From Lentzea sp. NEAU-D7 (GTDB lineage Bacteria; Actinomycetota; Actinomycetes; Mycobacteriales; Pseudonocardiaceae): DNA of 59,283 bases. The position numbers and the translations under genes were made by a program. Where the stretch lies: contig NZ_JAPJDL010000033.1 in the NCBI RefSeq assembly GCF_026242055.1, positions 50,100 to 109,382 on the forward strand, written 5' to 3'. This document shows, in pieces, positions 24,371 to 32,868 of this stretch; position 1 is the stretch's first letter; each line of letters begins with the position of its first letter. Below the pieces are notes generated by a model, which was not told the DNA's origin, did no database searches, and saw only the letters and a list, made by a program, of their open reading frames with translations.

Positions 24371-25516
24371 GTGAATGCTTCGCCTGCGATACCGAGATAC
24401 CGCGCGATCATCGTGGCGGTCTTCGCCGCGGTGTGCCTGACCGACCTGACCCGCGCGCTACTCCTCACCGGCGACGTCACCGAATTGGCGGTGTCGGTCA
24501 TTGATTTAGCGGTACTTGTCCTGCTGCAAGTGTCGTATTTCCGGCATCTGAGCGCACTGCGCCGCCACCTCGCACTGGCAGCCCAGGCGGCACTGCTGGT
24601 ACTGCCCTACGTCCTCTTCGGCCATTCCTGGACGGGCGTGGCGGGCCTGGTCGCCGGCAACGCACTGCTGGTCCTGCGCCCGGTTTTCGGCTGGTCGGTC
24701 TTCGTGCTGACCGTGGTGTCCACAGGCCTCGCCCAGGCCGTCCACGGCGAGGCGATGATGGCCACCGCGGCCACCGCCCTGCTGCTCGCGGGCCTGGCCA
24801 CGGGCTTCGCGACCCACCGCGACTGGCCCGCCACCCCAGAACCGCGGCCGGCCACCGCCCCACCCGCCCCGGAGACCGCCGCCGCCCCGGACATCGCGAT
24901 CACCACGACCGCGGCCGTGACCGCCGAACGCGTCCGCGTGGCCCGCGACCTGCACGACCTGCTCGGCTACAGCCTCAGCGCCATCAAGCTCAAGAGCGAA
25001 CTGGCCCACCGGATCGTCGCCGACCGCCCGGACCACGGCTGGGAGTTCATGCAGGAGCACATCACCGACATCCTGGACATCACCCACCACGCCCTGGCCG
25101 ACGTGCGCTCCCTCGCCCGCGCCTACCGCCCGCTGTCCCTGGCGGACACCTCGGACTCGGCGAAGGCGATGCTGGCGGCGTCGAACATCGACGTCCGCGT
25201 CGAACTGGCCCACGACCCGCTCCCGGAGCCGGTCGAGACCGTCCTGGCCGCCGTCCTGTGCGAGGCCGTCACGAACGTCCTGCGCCACAGCGACGCCAGC
25301 ACCTGCACCATCGGCGTGCACCAGCGAGGCGCCACGATCCTGCTCGACGTCATCAACGACGGCGCCGCCGTCCGCCCGGTCTCAGCCGACTGCAACGGCG
25401 TCCGCAACCAGGCCGAACGCGTCAAGGCGGCCGGCGGCACGTTCACGGCCCGCCACGTCGGCGACGGCTCGTTCCACGTCCACGCCGCCATTCCGGCCAC
25501 CGCCCCGAAGCCCTAG
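24371..25516 (+). CDS. NarL-type sensor histidine kinase with an early TTA codon
   Basis: A 381-residue kinase. Four to five hydrophobic segments lie in residues 10-150, a Pro/Ala-rich linker in 155-180, then the HisKA_3 dimerisation helix ARDLHDLLGYSLSAIKLK with His195. The ATPase domain has an N box (EAVTNVLRHSDAS) and a G box (NGVRNQAERVKAAGG). No extracytoplasmic domain is seen, as in DesK-like sensors of membrane state. GTG 24371 follows a GGGGGG ribosome site. Codon 46 is TTA, rare in such genomes, so expression may depend on the bldA-type tRNA. It is convergent with its probable partner at 25666-26271. Confidence 0.88.
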   Translation: MNASPAIPRYRAIIVAVFAAVCLTDLTRALLLTGDVTELAVSVIDLAVLVLLQVSYFRHLSALRRHLALAAQAALLVLPYVLFGHSWTGVAGLVAGNALLVLRPVFGWSVFVLTVVSTGLAQAVHGEAMMATAATALLLAGLATGFATHRDWPATPEPRPATAPPAPETAAAPDIAITTTAAVTAERVRVARDLHDLLGYSLSAIKLKSELAHRIVADRPDHGWEFMQEHITDILDITHHALADVRSLARAYRPLSLADTSDSAKAMLAASNIDVRVELAHDPLPEPVETVLAAVLCEAVTNVLRHSDASTCTIGVHQRGATILLDVINDGAAVRPVSADCNGVRNQAERVKAAGGTFTARHVGDGSFHVHAAIPATAPKP

Positions 25517-25665
25517 CTCCCAGGCCTCGCCGCCGCCGTTCACCCCGAAGACGATCTTCACGCAACGCCCTGACCTGGCCCGTAGCAATGACTCGTTTGA
25601 CGACGACGACAAACGAGTCGTTGCAAGGGCCCACGTGGAGGTCAGATGGGGCGACGGGGAGCCGG

Positions 25666-26271
25666 TCAGAACCAGCCGGACTTGCGGGCGATGCGGACCG
25701 CGTCGACCCGGTTGCGGGCGTCGAGCTTGGCCGTCGCCGCCGTCAGGTAGTTGCGGACCGTGCCGACCGACAGGAACAGCGTCGTGGCGATTTCCATGGC
25801 GTCCGCGCCGTCCGAGGCGAGTCTCAGCACTTCCAGTTCGCGGGGCGTCAGCGGGCACTCGTCGGTGTCCCACGCGGAAAGCGCGAGCTGCGAGTCGATC
25901 ACACGCCTACCAATTGAGACACCGCGAATGGCGTCAGCGAGTTCTCCAACCGGAGCATCCTTGAGGATGAACCCGTTGACTCGTGCGTTGAGTGCCCGGC
26001 GCAGAGTGCCCGGCCGGCCGAGACTGGTGAGAATGAGAGTGCGCGTCTCCGGTGCGGTGTCGTGGATCACGGTGGCGGCGGAAAGGCCGTCCATACCGGG
26101 CAGGTCGATGTCGAGCACCGCCACGTCCGGTTTGTTCTTCTCGACAGCGGAGATGATTTCGTCACCCGTCGCGACGGACGCGACGACCTCAATATCCGGT
26201 TCGAGATTCAACAAGGCGACCAAAGCACCGCGGACCATTTGCACGTCCTCGGCCAGTAGCACTCTGATCAT
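25666..26271 (-). CDS. NarL/DesR-like response regulator
   Basis: A 201-residue regulator. The receiver domain has Glu8-Asp9, phosphoacceptor Asp54 in VLDIDLPG and a conserved Lys in FILKD. The C-terminal LuxR-type HTH starts at LTPRELEVLRLASDG and ends with SVGTVRNYLTAATAKLDARNR. It pairs with the kinase encoded tail-to-tail on the other strand. It lies next to the SARP gene, so it may feed a membrane or stress signal into the cluster; that link is inference. Confidence 0.9.
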   Translation of the reverse strand: MIRVLLAEDVQMVRGALVALLNLEPDIEVVASVATGDEIISAVEKNKPDVAVLDIDLPGMDGLSAATVIHDTAPETRTLILTSLGRPGTLRRALNARVNGFILKDAPVGELADAIRGVSIGRRVIDSQLALSAWDTDECPLTPRELEVLRLASDGADAMEIATTLFLSVGTVRNYLTAATAKLDARNRVDAVRIARKSGWF

Positions 26272-26545
26272 CCGACCCCCTTGCTTGCCCCCAGGTCACC
26301 ATTTTGAGTCTTACACTCGGTCACCATGCAGGACAAGCATTGAGTCCGGCTGCGCCGAGCGTTACTCCAAATGCGCTAGGAGCAATTAATAAGGGTGATC
26401 GGCGGATGACTTGGGGTCACCGCGCGCTCACAGATCGTTCAGGGACCGAATCGCGAACCGGGACAGCTCAAGCCGTACCCGAGCACAAAGCAGTACAAGC
26501 GATTCGACCCTGAAACGACCCCTCGAGCATGTGCGGTGACGGCGC

Positions 26546-27229
26546 TCAGCGCGTCTCGCCCCACCGCTCCAGCAGTTCCAGTCCACCGTCGACGGTGATC
26601 ACCTGACCCTGGATCCACGCGGCCTCGTCGGTGCACAGCAACGAAACGGCGTTCGCGATGTCCTGGGGAAGGGTGACGCGACCGGACGGGCTCTTGATCG
26701 CGAGCCGGTCCACCATGTCCGGGTCGATGTTCATGGGGCCGTTGTCGACGACGGTGGTGACGACGGCGTTCACCGCGACCTTGTACCAAGCCATTTCCAG
26801 CGCCAGCGTCCGGATCACGCCGTGGACCGGTGTCACCGTGTAGCCGGCGATGACCACGCGCCCGCCGTCGACGAGCGCCTTGGCGAGCGGCTCCACGATG
26901 TTGAGCAACGGCGTGAGGTCCGGCGACACGGCGTGGTGGACGAACACGTCCAGCTGGCCGCGCTCTTCCTTGACCCGGTCGAGCAGGAGCCGGACCGAGT
27001 GCTCGTCGTGGATGTTGAGCTTGGTGACCGTCACCGAGCCGGGCTTGCCCGCGAGCACGGTCTTCGCGCGCTCCAGGTCGACGTTGTCCTCGTCGGAGGT
27101 CGTGAGGATGACGTGGGCGCCGTTGTCGCAGAGCTTGCTCGCGATGGCGAGACCGAGCCCGTGCGTCCCCGACGTGACTACTGCGATCTTGCCGTCGAGG
27201 CCCAGGCGCGTGTTGACAGGTTCGATCAT
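26546..27229 (-). CDS. SDR-fold protein with degenerate active site
   Basis: A 227-residue protein clearly of SDR descent: VTSGTHGLGLAIA as the cofactor loop and AWIQGQVITVDGGLELL at the end. The catalytic parts are lost. NNAG reads HHAV, there is no Ser-bearing SS motif, and the YxxxK helix is shortened to GYTVTPVHGVIRTLALEM with no Lys. The reading frame is otherwise clean with good codon use, so it is probably expressed rather than decaying. It may bind a nucleotide or a partner, for example as a regulator. ATG 27229 was chosen; GTG 27241 is also possible. Confidence 0.75.
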   Translation of the reverse strand: MIEPVNTRLGLDGKIAVVTSGTHGLGLAIASKLCDNGAHVILTTSDEDNVDLERAKTVLAGKPGSVTVTKLNIHDEHSVRLLLDRVKEERGQLDVFVHHAVSPDLTPLLNIVEPLAKALVDGGRVVIAGYTVTPVHGVIRTLALEMAWYKVAVNAVVTTVVDNGPMNIDPDMVDRLAIKSPSGRVTLPQDIANAVSLLCTDEAAWIQGQVITVDGGLELLERWGETR

Positions 27230-27296
27230 GATGCCGACCACCTCTGTTGTCCGCGTGGTGATCGACGTTGCGCCGGGCCGCTAGGGTCGAACTCGA

Positions 27297-27887
27297 CTAC
27301 TTCTTGCGCAAACCCTCCAAAACACGCAGGATCGCCGCTTCGACCTCACGGCCGGTGCGCTTCGGGTCGGACGAGCTCGCGATCATGCTGGCGCCCGCGG
27401 ACAGCGCGCCGAACAGCAGCCGGGCCATGATCTCGACCGGCGCCTCCTCGATCTCTCCCGCGTCCACCAGCAACTGCACGGCCGTGCGGAGCAGACCGAA
27501 GCTGAAGTGCTCTTCCGCCTCACGCCAGCGCTCCCAGCCCATCACCACCGGCGCCTCGTGGACGATGATCCGCTGGTACTCCGGCTCCAGGCACTTGCGG
27601 ACGTAGGCGCGCAGGCCTCCCACCGCGGTCTCCCACGGGTCGCCGTCGGCCGTGATCAGCGCGGTCAGCGAGGAGATCGACTGGGTCTCCACCTGGGTGA
27701 AGGCCGCCTCGAACAACGCCTGCTTGCCGCTGAAGTGGTGGTAGAGGGCGCCTTTTGTCACGCGGGCGCGCTTGACGACCTCGTCGAGCGAGGTGCCGGC
27801 ATAGCCGCGTTTGGTGAACAGGTGCACGGCGCTGTCCACGAGCGCCTGCCTGGTCGACTCCGAGTACTCGGCGCGTCGTGTTCGCAC
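27297..27887 (-). CDS. TetR-family repressor
   Basis: A protein of 196 residues with an N-terminal TetR HTH (LVDSAVHLFTKRGYAGTSLD, then VTKGALYHHFSGKQALFEAAF) and a helical ligand domain. GTG 27887 is preferred over GTG 27905 because the latter overlaps the palindromic operator 27905-27932. It is divergent from the operon at 27977-29172, whose promoter holds the operators, so it probably represses that operon and itself in response to a small molecule. Confidence 0.9.
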   Translation of the reverse strand: MRTRRAEYSESTRQALVDSAVHLFTKRGYAGTSLDEVVKRARVTKGALYHHFSGKQALFEAAFTQVETQSISSLTALITADGDPWETAVGGLRAYVRKCLEPEYQRIIVHEAPVVMGWERWREAEEHFSFGLLRTAVQLLVDAGEIEEAPVEIMARLLFGALSAGASMIASSSDPKRTGREVEAAILRVLEGLRKK

Positions 27888-27904
27888 ACACGAAACGTAT
27901 CTCA

Positions 27905-27932
27905 CATACCGCCGGTACGTACCGGTGGTATG
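27905..27932. promoter_or_regulatory. TetR operator 1 (28-bp palindrome)
   Basis: CATACC at 27905 and GGTATG ending at 27932 frame a near-perfect palindrome centred on CCGGTACGTACCGG; only one symmetric pair mismatches. It lies in the divergent promoter between the TetR gene and its target operon. Confidence 0.8.
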
Positions 27933-27939
27933 GTCGTGT

Positions 27940-27954
27940 CATACCGACAGTATG
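27940..27954. promoter_or_regulatory. TetR operator 2 (partial palindrome)
   Basis: CATACCGACAGTATG has the same CATAC/GTATG ends as operator 1 with a shorter centre. It lies 23 bp before the ATG at 27977 and could position a second repressor dimer over the promoter or ribosome site. Confidence 0.55.
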
Positions 27955-27976
27955 CGAGAGACCGGGGGTACGAGAC

Positions 27977-28285
27977 ATGGGCTGGGCAGACCACTACCGC
28001 CGCCGTGACGCGCTCGACGCCGTCCTGAGCGACGCTCGCCGTGACCCGTCCGCACCGCTGATCGTGGATCCGGACGTCTTCGGCTCGTTGCACGAACTGC
28101 TGCTGGCGCTCGACCACCGCTGGCAGAACAAGCTGACCGCACGCATGGAGAGCGCCAGGCTCGACGGCCACGTCGACGAGGACCGCGTCGCCGCCGAACT
28201 CGCCGCGGAGGAACCGGTGTTGCGAGCGGTACTGGACGCACACCTTTCGCTCGGCAGTTACCGGACGGTAGGAATGACTCCATGA
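27977..28285 (+). CDS. Small protein of unknown function in a TetR-controlled operon
   Basis: A 102-residue, charged, probably all-helical protein (WADHYRRRDALDAVL, then LHELLLALDHRWQNKLTARME, then a Glu/Ala-rich C-terminus). No family recognised. GGGGGT upstream of the ATG. Its stop overlaps the next ATG (ATGA), so it is translationally coupled to the SDR. Regulated, by position, by the TetR protein. Confidence 0.75.
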   Translation: MGWADHYRRRDALDAVLSDARRDPSAPLIVDPDVFGSLHELLLALDHRWQNKLTARMESARLDGHVDEDRVAAELAAEEPVLRAVLDAHLSLGSYRTVGMTP

Positions 28286-29172
28286 GTCGTTGGACCGAAG
28301 CTGACATCCCCGACCAGACCGGCCGCACGGTCCTGGTGACCGGCGCGAACTCCGGTCTGGGCCTGCGCACCGCCCAGGTGCTCGCGGCCAGGGGGGCCCA
28401 CGTGATCATGGGCTGTCGCTCGGTCCAGCGCGGCGAGGCCGCGCGACGCACGGTCGAGGGCTCGGCCGAGGTCCTCGAACTCGACCTCGCCGACCTCTCC
28501 TCGGTGCGCACCGCCGCCGAGCAGGTCGCAGCACTGGACGTCCTCGTCAACAACGCCGGCATCATGGCCGTCCCGAACGGCCGGACCGTCGACGGCTTCG
28601 AGCGCCAGTTCGGCACGAACCACCTGGGCCACGCCGCTTTGACGTGGCTGCTGCTGCCCGCGCTGAGGCAACGGCCTGGCGCGCGCGTCGTCACCGTTTC
28701 GTCGCTGATGCACCGGGCGGGCCGCATCGACTTCGACGACCCCAACTGGGACCGGCGCCCGTACAGCCTCCAGGGCTCGTACGGGCAGTCGAAGCTCGCC
28801 AACCTCCTGTTCGCACGGGAGCTGGACCGCCGCTCACCGGACGTGACGTCCATCGCGGCGCACCCCGGCATGACCGCCACCGAGCTCACGAACAACATGG
28901 CCGACGCGCACAAGTCCGCGATCATGAAGATCGGCGGCCGGATCGGCAGCCTGGTCTCGCAGTCGGTGGAGATGGGCGCACTGCCCCAGCTCTACGCGGC
29001 GACGGCACCCGAGGCACGCGGCGGCGAGTACTACGGCCCCGGCGGGTTCAAGGGCCTGCGCGGCTACCCCGCCGTCGCGCCGATGACCGCCGCGGCTCGC
29101 GACGACCTCGCCGCCAACCGCCTCTGGGAGCTCACGATCAAGCTGACCGGAATCGCTCCAGACCTTCCGTAG
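28282..29172 (+). CDS. Short-chain dehydrogenase (retinol dehydrogenase/WWOX-like)
   Basis: A 296-residue classical SDR with TGANSGLG, the family's MGCRS motif at the second strand, NNAG, VSSLMHRAG with the catalytic Ser, and YGQSKLANLLFAREL with Tyr and Lys. This subgroup reduces or oxidises hydrophobic alcohols, aldehydes or ketones. Under TetR control it is likely an inducible detoxifying reductase; the inducer is unknown. Coupled to the preceding 102-residue protein. Confidence 0.9.
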   Translation: MSRWTEADIPDQTGRTVLVTGANSGLGLRTAQVLAARGAHVIMGCRSVQRGEAARRTVEGSAEVLELDLADLSSVRTAAEQVAALDVLVNNAGIMAVPNGRTVDGFERQFGTNHLGHAALTWLLLPALRQRPGARVVTVSSLMHRAGRIDFDDPNWDRRPYSLQGSYGQSKLANLLFARELDRRSPDVTSIAAHPGMTATELTNNMADAHKSAIMKIGGRIGSLVSQSVEMGALPQLYAATAPEARGGEYYGPGGFKGLRGYPAVAPMTAAARDDLAANRLWELTIKLTGIAPDLP

Positions 29173-29391
29173 GGGTGTCGGCGCCCTCGCCCCCGAAGGC
29201 GCCGACGGGCCCGGTCGTCACCTCCGGGCCGGGAACATCCTGCGCCCTGAGCGGTTGTTCATGTTCGACGGACCTGCGTCAACAACGGATCGTGAACAAC
29301 GAGCGCTCCACCAGGAGCCCGGTTTCAGCACTTGGCCTGACCTGGGAGTGCGTGACCCCGGACACTTGAGCGCGCAGCGTAGGGTGGGAAC

Positions 29392-30393
29392 GTGACTGTG
29401 GTACCTGAGGGTCGGAAGCTGCTGCGGCTCGAGGTCCGCAACAGCCAGACGCCGATCGAGAAGAAGCCCTCGTGGATCAAGACGCGGGCGAAGATGGGCC
29501 CCGAGTACCGAGAGCTCAAGGGCCTGGTCAAACGCGAAGGCCTGCACACGGTCTGCGAAGAGGCCGGCTGTCCCAACATCTACGAGTGCTGGGAAGACCG
29601 CGAGGCCACGTTCCTGATCGGCGGCGAGCAGTGCACCCGGCGCTGCGACTTCTGCCAGATCGACACGGGCAAGCCCGCCGACCTCGACCGCGACGAACCA
29701 CGCCGCGTCGCCGAGTCGGTCCAGGCCATGGGCCTGCGCTACTCCACGGTCACCGGCGTCGCCCGTGACGACCTGGAGGACGGCGGTGCGTGGCTCTACG
29801 CCGAGACCGTTCGCCAGATCCACGAGATGAACCCCGGCACCGGTGTCGAGCTGCTGATCCCGGACTTCAACGCCGTCCCGGAGCAGCTGGCCGAGGTCTT
29901 CGAGTCCCGTCCCGAGGTGCTCGCGCACAACCTGGAGACCGTCCCGCGGATCTTCAAGCGCATCCGCCCGGCGTTCCGCTACGAGCGTTCCCTCGAGGTC
30001 ATCACCAAGGCCCGCGAGTTCGGCCTGGTCACCAAGTCGAACCTGATCCTCGGCATGGGCGAGACCCCCGAGGAGGTCACGGAGGCGCTCGCCGACCTCT
30101 ACGACGCGGGCTGCGACATCATCACCATCACCCAGTACCTGCGCCCGTCGCCGCGGCACCACCCGGTCGAGCGCTGGGTGAAGCCGGAGGAGTTCGTCCA
30201 GCACAAGGAGACGGCCGAGGAGATCGGCTTCCTCGGCGTGATGGCGGGCCCGCTCGTCCGCTCCTCCTACCGCGCCGGCCGCCTCTACGCGCAGGCGAAG
30301 CAGAAGCGCGGCGAGGACCTGCCGGAGAACCTCCAGCACCTGCTGACGGTGTCGGCGTCCCAGGAGATCACGAGCCTGCTCGCCCCGCGCTAG
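29392..30393 (+). CDS. lipA: Lipoyl synthase (radical SAM)
   Basis: A 333-residue LipA of standard length. The auxiliary cluster motif is CEEAGCPNIYEC and the radical-SAM motif CTRRCDFCQID. It inserts two sulfurs into octanoyl groups on E2 and GcvH proteins to make lipoate, needed for instance by the pyruvate dehydrogenase whose E1 is encoded at 41061. lipB is not in the window. GTG start behind GGTGGG. The 219-bp gap upstream (29173-29391) shows no gene. Confidence 0.97.
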   Translation: MTVVPEGRKLLRLEVRNSQTPIEKKPSWIKTRAKMGPEYRELKGLVKREGLHTVCEEAGCPNIYECWEDREATFLIGGEQCTRRCDFCQIDTGKPADLDRDEPRRVAESVQAMGLRYSTVTGVARDDLEDGGAWLYAETVRQIHEMNPGTGVELLIPDFNAVPEQLAEVFESRPEVLAHNLETVPRIFKRIRPAFRYERSLEVITKAREFGLVTKSNLILGMGETPEEVTEALADLYDAGCDIITITQYLRPSPRHHPVERWVKPEEFVQHKETAEEIGFLGVMAGPLVRSSYRAGRLYAQAKQKRGEDLPENLQHLLTVSASQEITSLLAPR

Positions 30394-30424
30394 GCGGAGT
30401 GAACGGCGGACACACGCGCCCTAC

Positions 30425-30459
30425 CAGCTGGTCACCCACCCCGGGTGACCAGCTGTTTT
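30425..30459 (+). terminator. Intrinsic terminator of lipA
   Basis: 13-bp perfect stem (CAGCTGGTCACCC, 30425-30437 with 30443-30455), 5-nt loop, followed by TTTT. Confidence 0.9.
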
Positions 30460-30469
30460 GCTTCCGGAT

Positions 30470-30507
30470 GCAAAAAACGTTTGCGGACGTCCGCAAACGT
30501 TTTTTGC
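30470..30507. terminator. 38-bp perfect palindrome, bidirectional terminator
   Basis: Arms 30470-30488 and 30489-30507 are exactly complementary (GCAAAAAACGTTTGCGGAC). The outer A/T run gives a U tract in either direction. It serves the minus-strand Asp23 operon that ends at 30521 and backs up the lipA terminator. Confidence 0.85.
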
Positions 30508-30520
30508 AACAGCGGGTGTG

Positions 30521-31060
30521 TCAGCGCACTCGGGCGTCGGCTTTGGAGGCCGACATCCGGAACTCCACGACGGCGCGGAGGTCGGGTGTGCCGAGCGCCT
30601 CGCGGAGCCGGGGAAGGCCCTCGTCGTCGATGCGGCGGCGGATCCCCCGCAGATCGGCGTCGCCGTGGGCGCGGACGACGAGGGCCAGGCGTGGAGCGGT
30701 GTGCGGACCGGTCAGCGCGGCCTCGACCTTGCGCACACCGGGGTAGGCGGTGATCTCCTCGGCGAACGGCTCGGTGGCCGTCGCCGTCGTGATGCGGGTG
30801 GCGCCGGCCTCGTCGGCCCAGCGCCAGGTCGCGACCTTGCGCCGCGGGATCTGGGCGGCGAGCCAGCGCAGGCACACGAGCGCGACGACGACCGCCGCGG
30901 CCGCGACCACCCACAGCACCCACGTCGGCGGCAACGCCGTGCCGGGCAGCACCGCGGCGTCTCGGTCCACCTGGGGCACGCGCCCCAGGTGGACCGCGAT
31001 CGCGGCGCCTCCCGCGATCAGCAGGACGAGGCCCAGCAGGCCGAGCGCGAACCGGTTCAT
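30521..31060 (-). CDS. AmaP-like membrane anchor of Asp23-family proteins
   Basis: A 179-residue protein with two N-terminal membrane segments (LGLLGLVLLIAGGAAIAV and WVLWVVAAAAVVVALVCL) and a cytoplasmic alpha/beta domain, the layout of AmaP, which tethers Asp23/Gls24 proteins to the membrane. It is the last gene of the sigma-factor operon; the ATG overlaps the stop region of its upstream neighbour in ATGA style. Confidence 0.75.
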   Translation of the reverse strand: MNRFALGLLGLVLLIAGGAAIAVHLGRVPQVDRDAAVLPGTALPPTWVLWVVAAAAVVVALVCLRWLAAQIPRRKVATWRWADEAGATRITTATATEPFAEEITAYPGVRKVEAALTGPHTAPRLALVVRAHGDADLRGIRRRIDDEGLPRLREALGTPDLRAVVEFRMSASKADARVR

Positions 31061-31575
31061 GACGTGCTCCTGAGGGCCTTGACCCGCACCACGACCTGCG
31101 GCGGCCGGGCGAGGGCGAACTCTCCGACGCGGTTTTCCAGCGCGGCGCGGACGGTGTCACCGAGACCGTCGGCCACGGAGCGCCGGGTGCGCACGACCGC
31201 GCGGACCCGGCGGCGGCGCACCTTCACCGCCGCCGACTCGACGCCGTCCACCTGGGCGGCGGACCGCAGAGCGTTGCGCAGGCCGCGCACCGACACGGCG
31301 GTGTGCTCGTCCAGTGGCGCGGTCCGCGCCTTTCCGGGCACCACCGCGACGAGGAGCAGCACGAGCCCGATGGCCGCGACGACCCCGCCCGCCACGGCCA
31401 CCTCCCGCGCCGACCACGTCATGTCGTGCAACGAGCCGGCGAGCGAGTCGTAGGGCAGCAACGGTCGTTCGCCGAGCGCGAGCTGGATCGCGCACACCGC
31501 GACCAGCACCGACGCGGCCAGCAGGACGAACGCCGCGAGCGTGGCGGGCAGCGCCCGCCGGGAGCGGCGGGTCAC
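31057..31575 (-). CDS. DUF6286-type membrane protein
   Basis: A 172-residue protein with two membrane segments (TLAAFVLLAASVLVAVCAIQL and VAVAGGVVAAIGLVLLLVAVV) then a cytoplasmic basic domain (VKVRRRRVRAVVRTRR). Proteins of this layout sit beside AmaP and Asp23 genes in actinobacteria. Overlaps its neighbours by 4 bp at each end, so the operon is tightly coupled. Confidence 0.72.
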   Translation of the reverse strand: MTRRSRRALPATLAAFVLLAASVLVAVCAIQLALGERPLLPYDSLAGSLHDMTWSAREVAVAGGVVAAIGLVLLLVAVVPGKARTAPLDEHTAVSVRGLRNALRSAAQVDGVESAAVKVRRRRVRAVVRTRRSVADGLGDTVRAALENRVGEFALARPPQVVVRVKALRSTS

Positions 31576-31886
31576 AGGACCCTCCTCACCGGGGCCGTGT
31601 CCGCGCGCAGCACGCCGATGGACACGTCCACCACGGAGACCTGCAGCCCGGTGAGCGCGCTCACCCGTTCGACCAGATGAGCGCGCACACGAGCGGCGGT
31701 CGACGCGACCGGCGCCGGGTAGCGCAGGTCGACGCGGGCGTCGAGCGTCGTCACTCCCCCGGTCACCCGTGCGGTGACGGCGCAGTCGAGCACGTCCGGG
31801 ACCTCCATGGCGGCACGTCCGGCGATGCGGCCCACCGCGCGGTCGGCGACGGTGGTCAATCCTGGCTGTGCGGTGAGCGTCGTCAT
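31572..31886 (-). CDS. Asp23/Gls24 family envelope stress protein
   Basis: A 104-residue single-domain Asp23-like protein (LTTVADRAVGRIAGRAAMEVPDV, then VDLRYPAPVASTAARVRAHLVERVSALTG, then VDVSI). Such proteins form a layer under the membrane and respond to envelope or alkaline stress. Part of a coupled operon with its membrane anchors. Confidence 0.82.
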   Translation of the reverse strand: MTTLTAQPGLTTVADRAVGRIAGRAAMEVPDVLDCAVTARVTGGVTTLDARVDLRYPAPVASTAARVRAHLVERVSALTGLQVSVVDVSIGVLRADTAPVRRVL

Positions 31887-31888
31887 GG

Positions 31889-32065
31889 TCAGTCCCGATC
31901 CCTGCCCAGCAACTGCGCGAGGTCGAGCTTGCCCTCGGCGACCCGGCCCGCGACCAGGCCGAGCGCGCCGAAGACGAGCACGAGCAGAAACGCGCTGAAG
32001 CCCCCGAACGCGGCGGCCAGGCCGAGCGCGAGCCCGGTCAGCAGGCCCAGTGCGGTGGTGCTCAT
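31889..32065 (-). CDS. Small two-TM membrane protein (DUF2273-like)
   Basis: A 58-residue protein with two membrane segments (LGLLTGLALGLAAAFGGF and FLLVLVFGALGLVAGRV) and a basic/acidic tail ending LLGRDRD. Small membrane proteins of this kind are standard members of Asp23 operons. Confidence 0.78.
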   Translation of the reverse strand: MSTTALGLLTGLALGLAAAFGGFSAFLLVLVFGALGLVAGRVAEGKLDLAQLLGRDRD

Positions 32066-32076
32066 GGCGTTTCCCC

Positions 32077-32517
32077 TCACTGCACGCGGGCGGTTTCGGG
32101 CTCTTCGCCCTCGGAGTCGCTCGGGATGTGCACGTCGTTCACGTTGATGTTGACCTCGACGACCTCGAGGCCGGTGATCTGCTCGATCGCGGTGATCACG
32201 TTGGTGCGCACCGACTTCGCGAGGTCCGCGATCGGCACGCCGTACTCGACCACGAGCTCCAGGTCGACGGCGGCCTGCTTCTCGCCGACCTCGACCGACA
32301 CGCCCTGGCCCGCGCTCGCGGTGGCACCGGGGATGCGGTCGCGCAGCGCGCTCAGCGCACGCGTCGCGCCGCCGCCCAGCGCGTGCACGCCGCGGATCTC
32401 CCGCGCCGCGAGACCGGCGACCTTCTGGACCACGACGTCCGCGATGGTGGTGGATCCCTTGTCGGTCACCAGCTTCCCGGCCGCGACACCGTTCTTCTCC
32501 GCAGTCTGCGTGCTCAT
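32077..32517 (-). CDS. Asp23/Gls24 family envelope stress protein (main copy)
   Basis: A 146-residue Asp23 protein: GSTTIADVVVQKVAGLAAREIRGV at the start of the domain, VDLELVVEYGVPIADLAKSVRTNV, and VEVNINVNDVHI. This is the best match to the family in the operon. ATG 32517 is preceded by AAGGAAGGA, the strongest ribosome site in the set, consistent with a highly made structural protein. An acidic tail (DSEGEEPE) follows the domain. Confidence 0.9.
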   Translation of the reverse strand: MSTQTAEKNGVAAGKLVTDKGSTTIADVVVQKVAGLAAREIRGVHALGGGATRALSALRDRIPGATASAGQGVSVEVGEKQAAVDLELVVEYGVPIADLAKSVRTNVITAIEQITGLEVVEVNINVNDVHIPSDSEGEEPETARVQ

Positions 32518-32574
32518 CGCAATTCCTTCCTTCGAAGCGTCCACACCAGAGAGACATCGGCCGAAGCCGAAACG

Positions 32575-32868
32575 TCACGACCCGTTCAGGTGATCGAGGG
32601 CACGTTTGTCCACATCGGTCACAACGATGCGCACGACAGCGGTTTCCCATTGCGTGCCAAGGAGAACGGATCGCAGTGCCGCGCCCGCCTCCGCCAGCGC
32701 CAGCGGAAGGCGGGTGGCGACGACCCGGACGCACACCAGGCCGTCCTCGACGTCGACGGCCAAGGTGTCGACGTCCCAGGAGATCCAGGAACGCGCGGGC
32801 TCGGGCACCGACGGGCGCAGTCCGTCGATCTTCTCCAGCGCCTTCAACAACTCCGTCACGATCACCAT
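32575..32868 (-). CDS. Small protein in the Asp23 operon
   Basis: A 97-residue protein (MVIVTELLKALEKIDGLRP..., VVRIVVTDVDKRALDHLNG). Not recognised with certainty; the strand pattern hints at a shortened Asp23-like fold. Its ATG overlaps the stop of the preceding gene, so it belongs to the operon. Confidence 0.65.
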   Translation of the reverse strand: MVIVTELLKALEKIDGLRPSVPEPARSWISWDVDTLAVDVEDGLVCVRVVATRLPLALAEAGAALRSVLLGTQWETAVVRIVVTDVDKRALDHLNGS

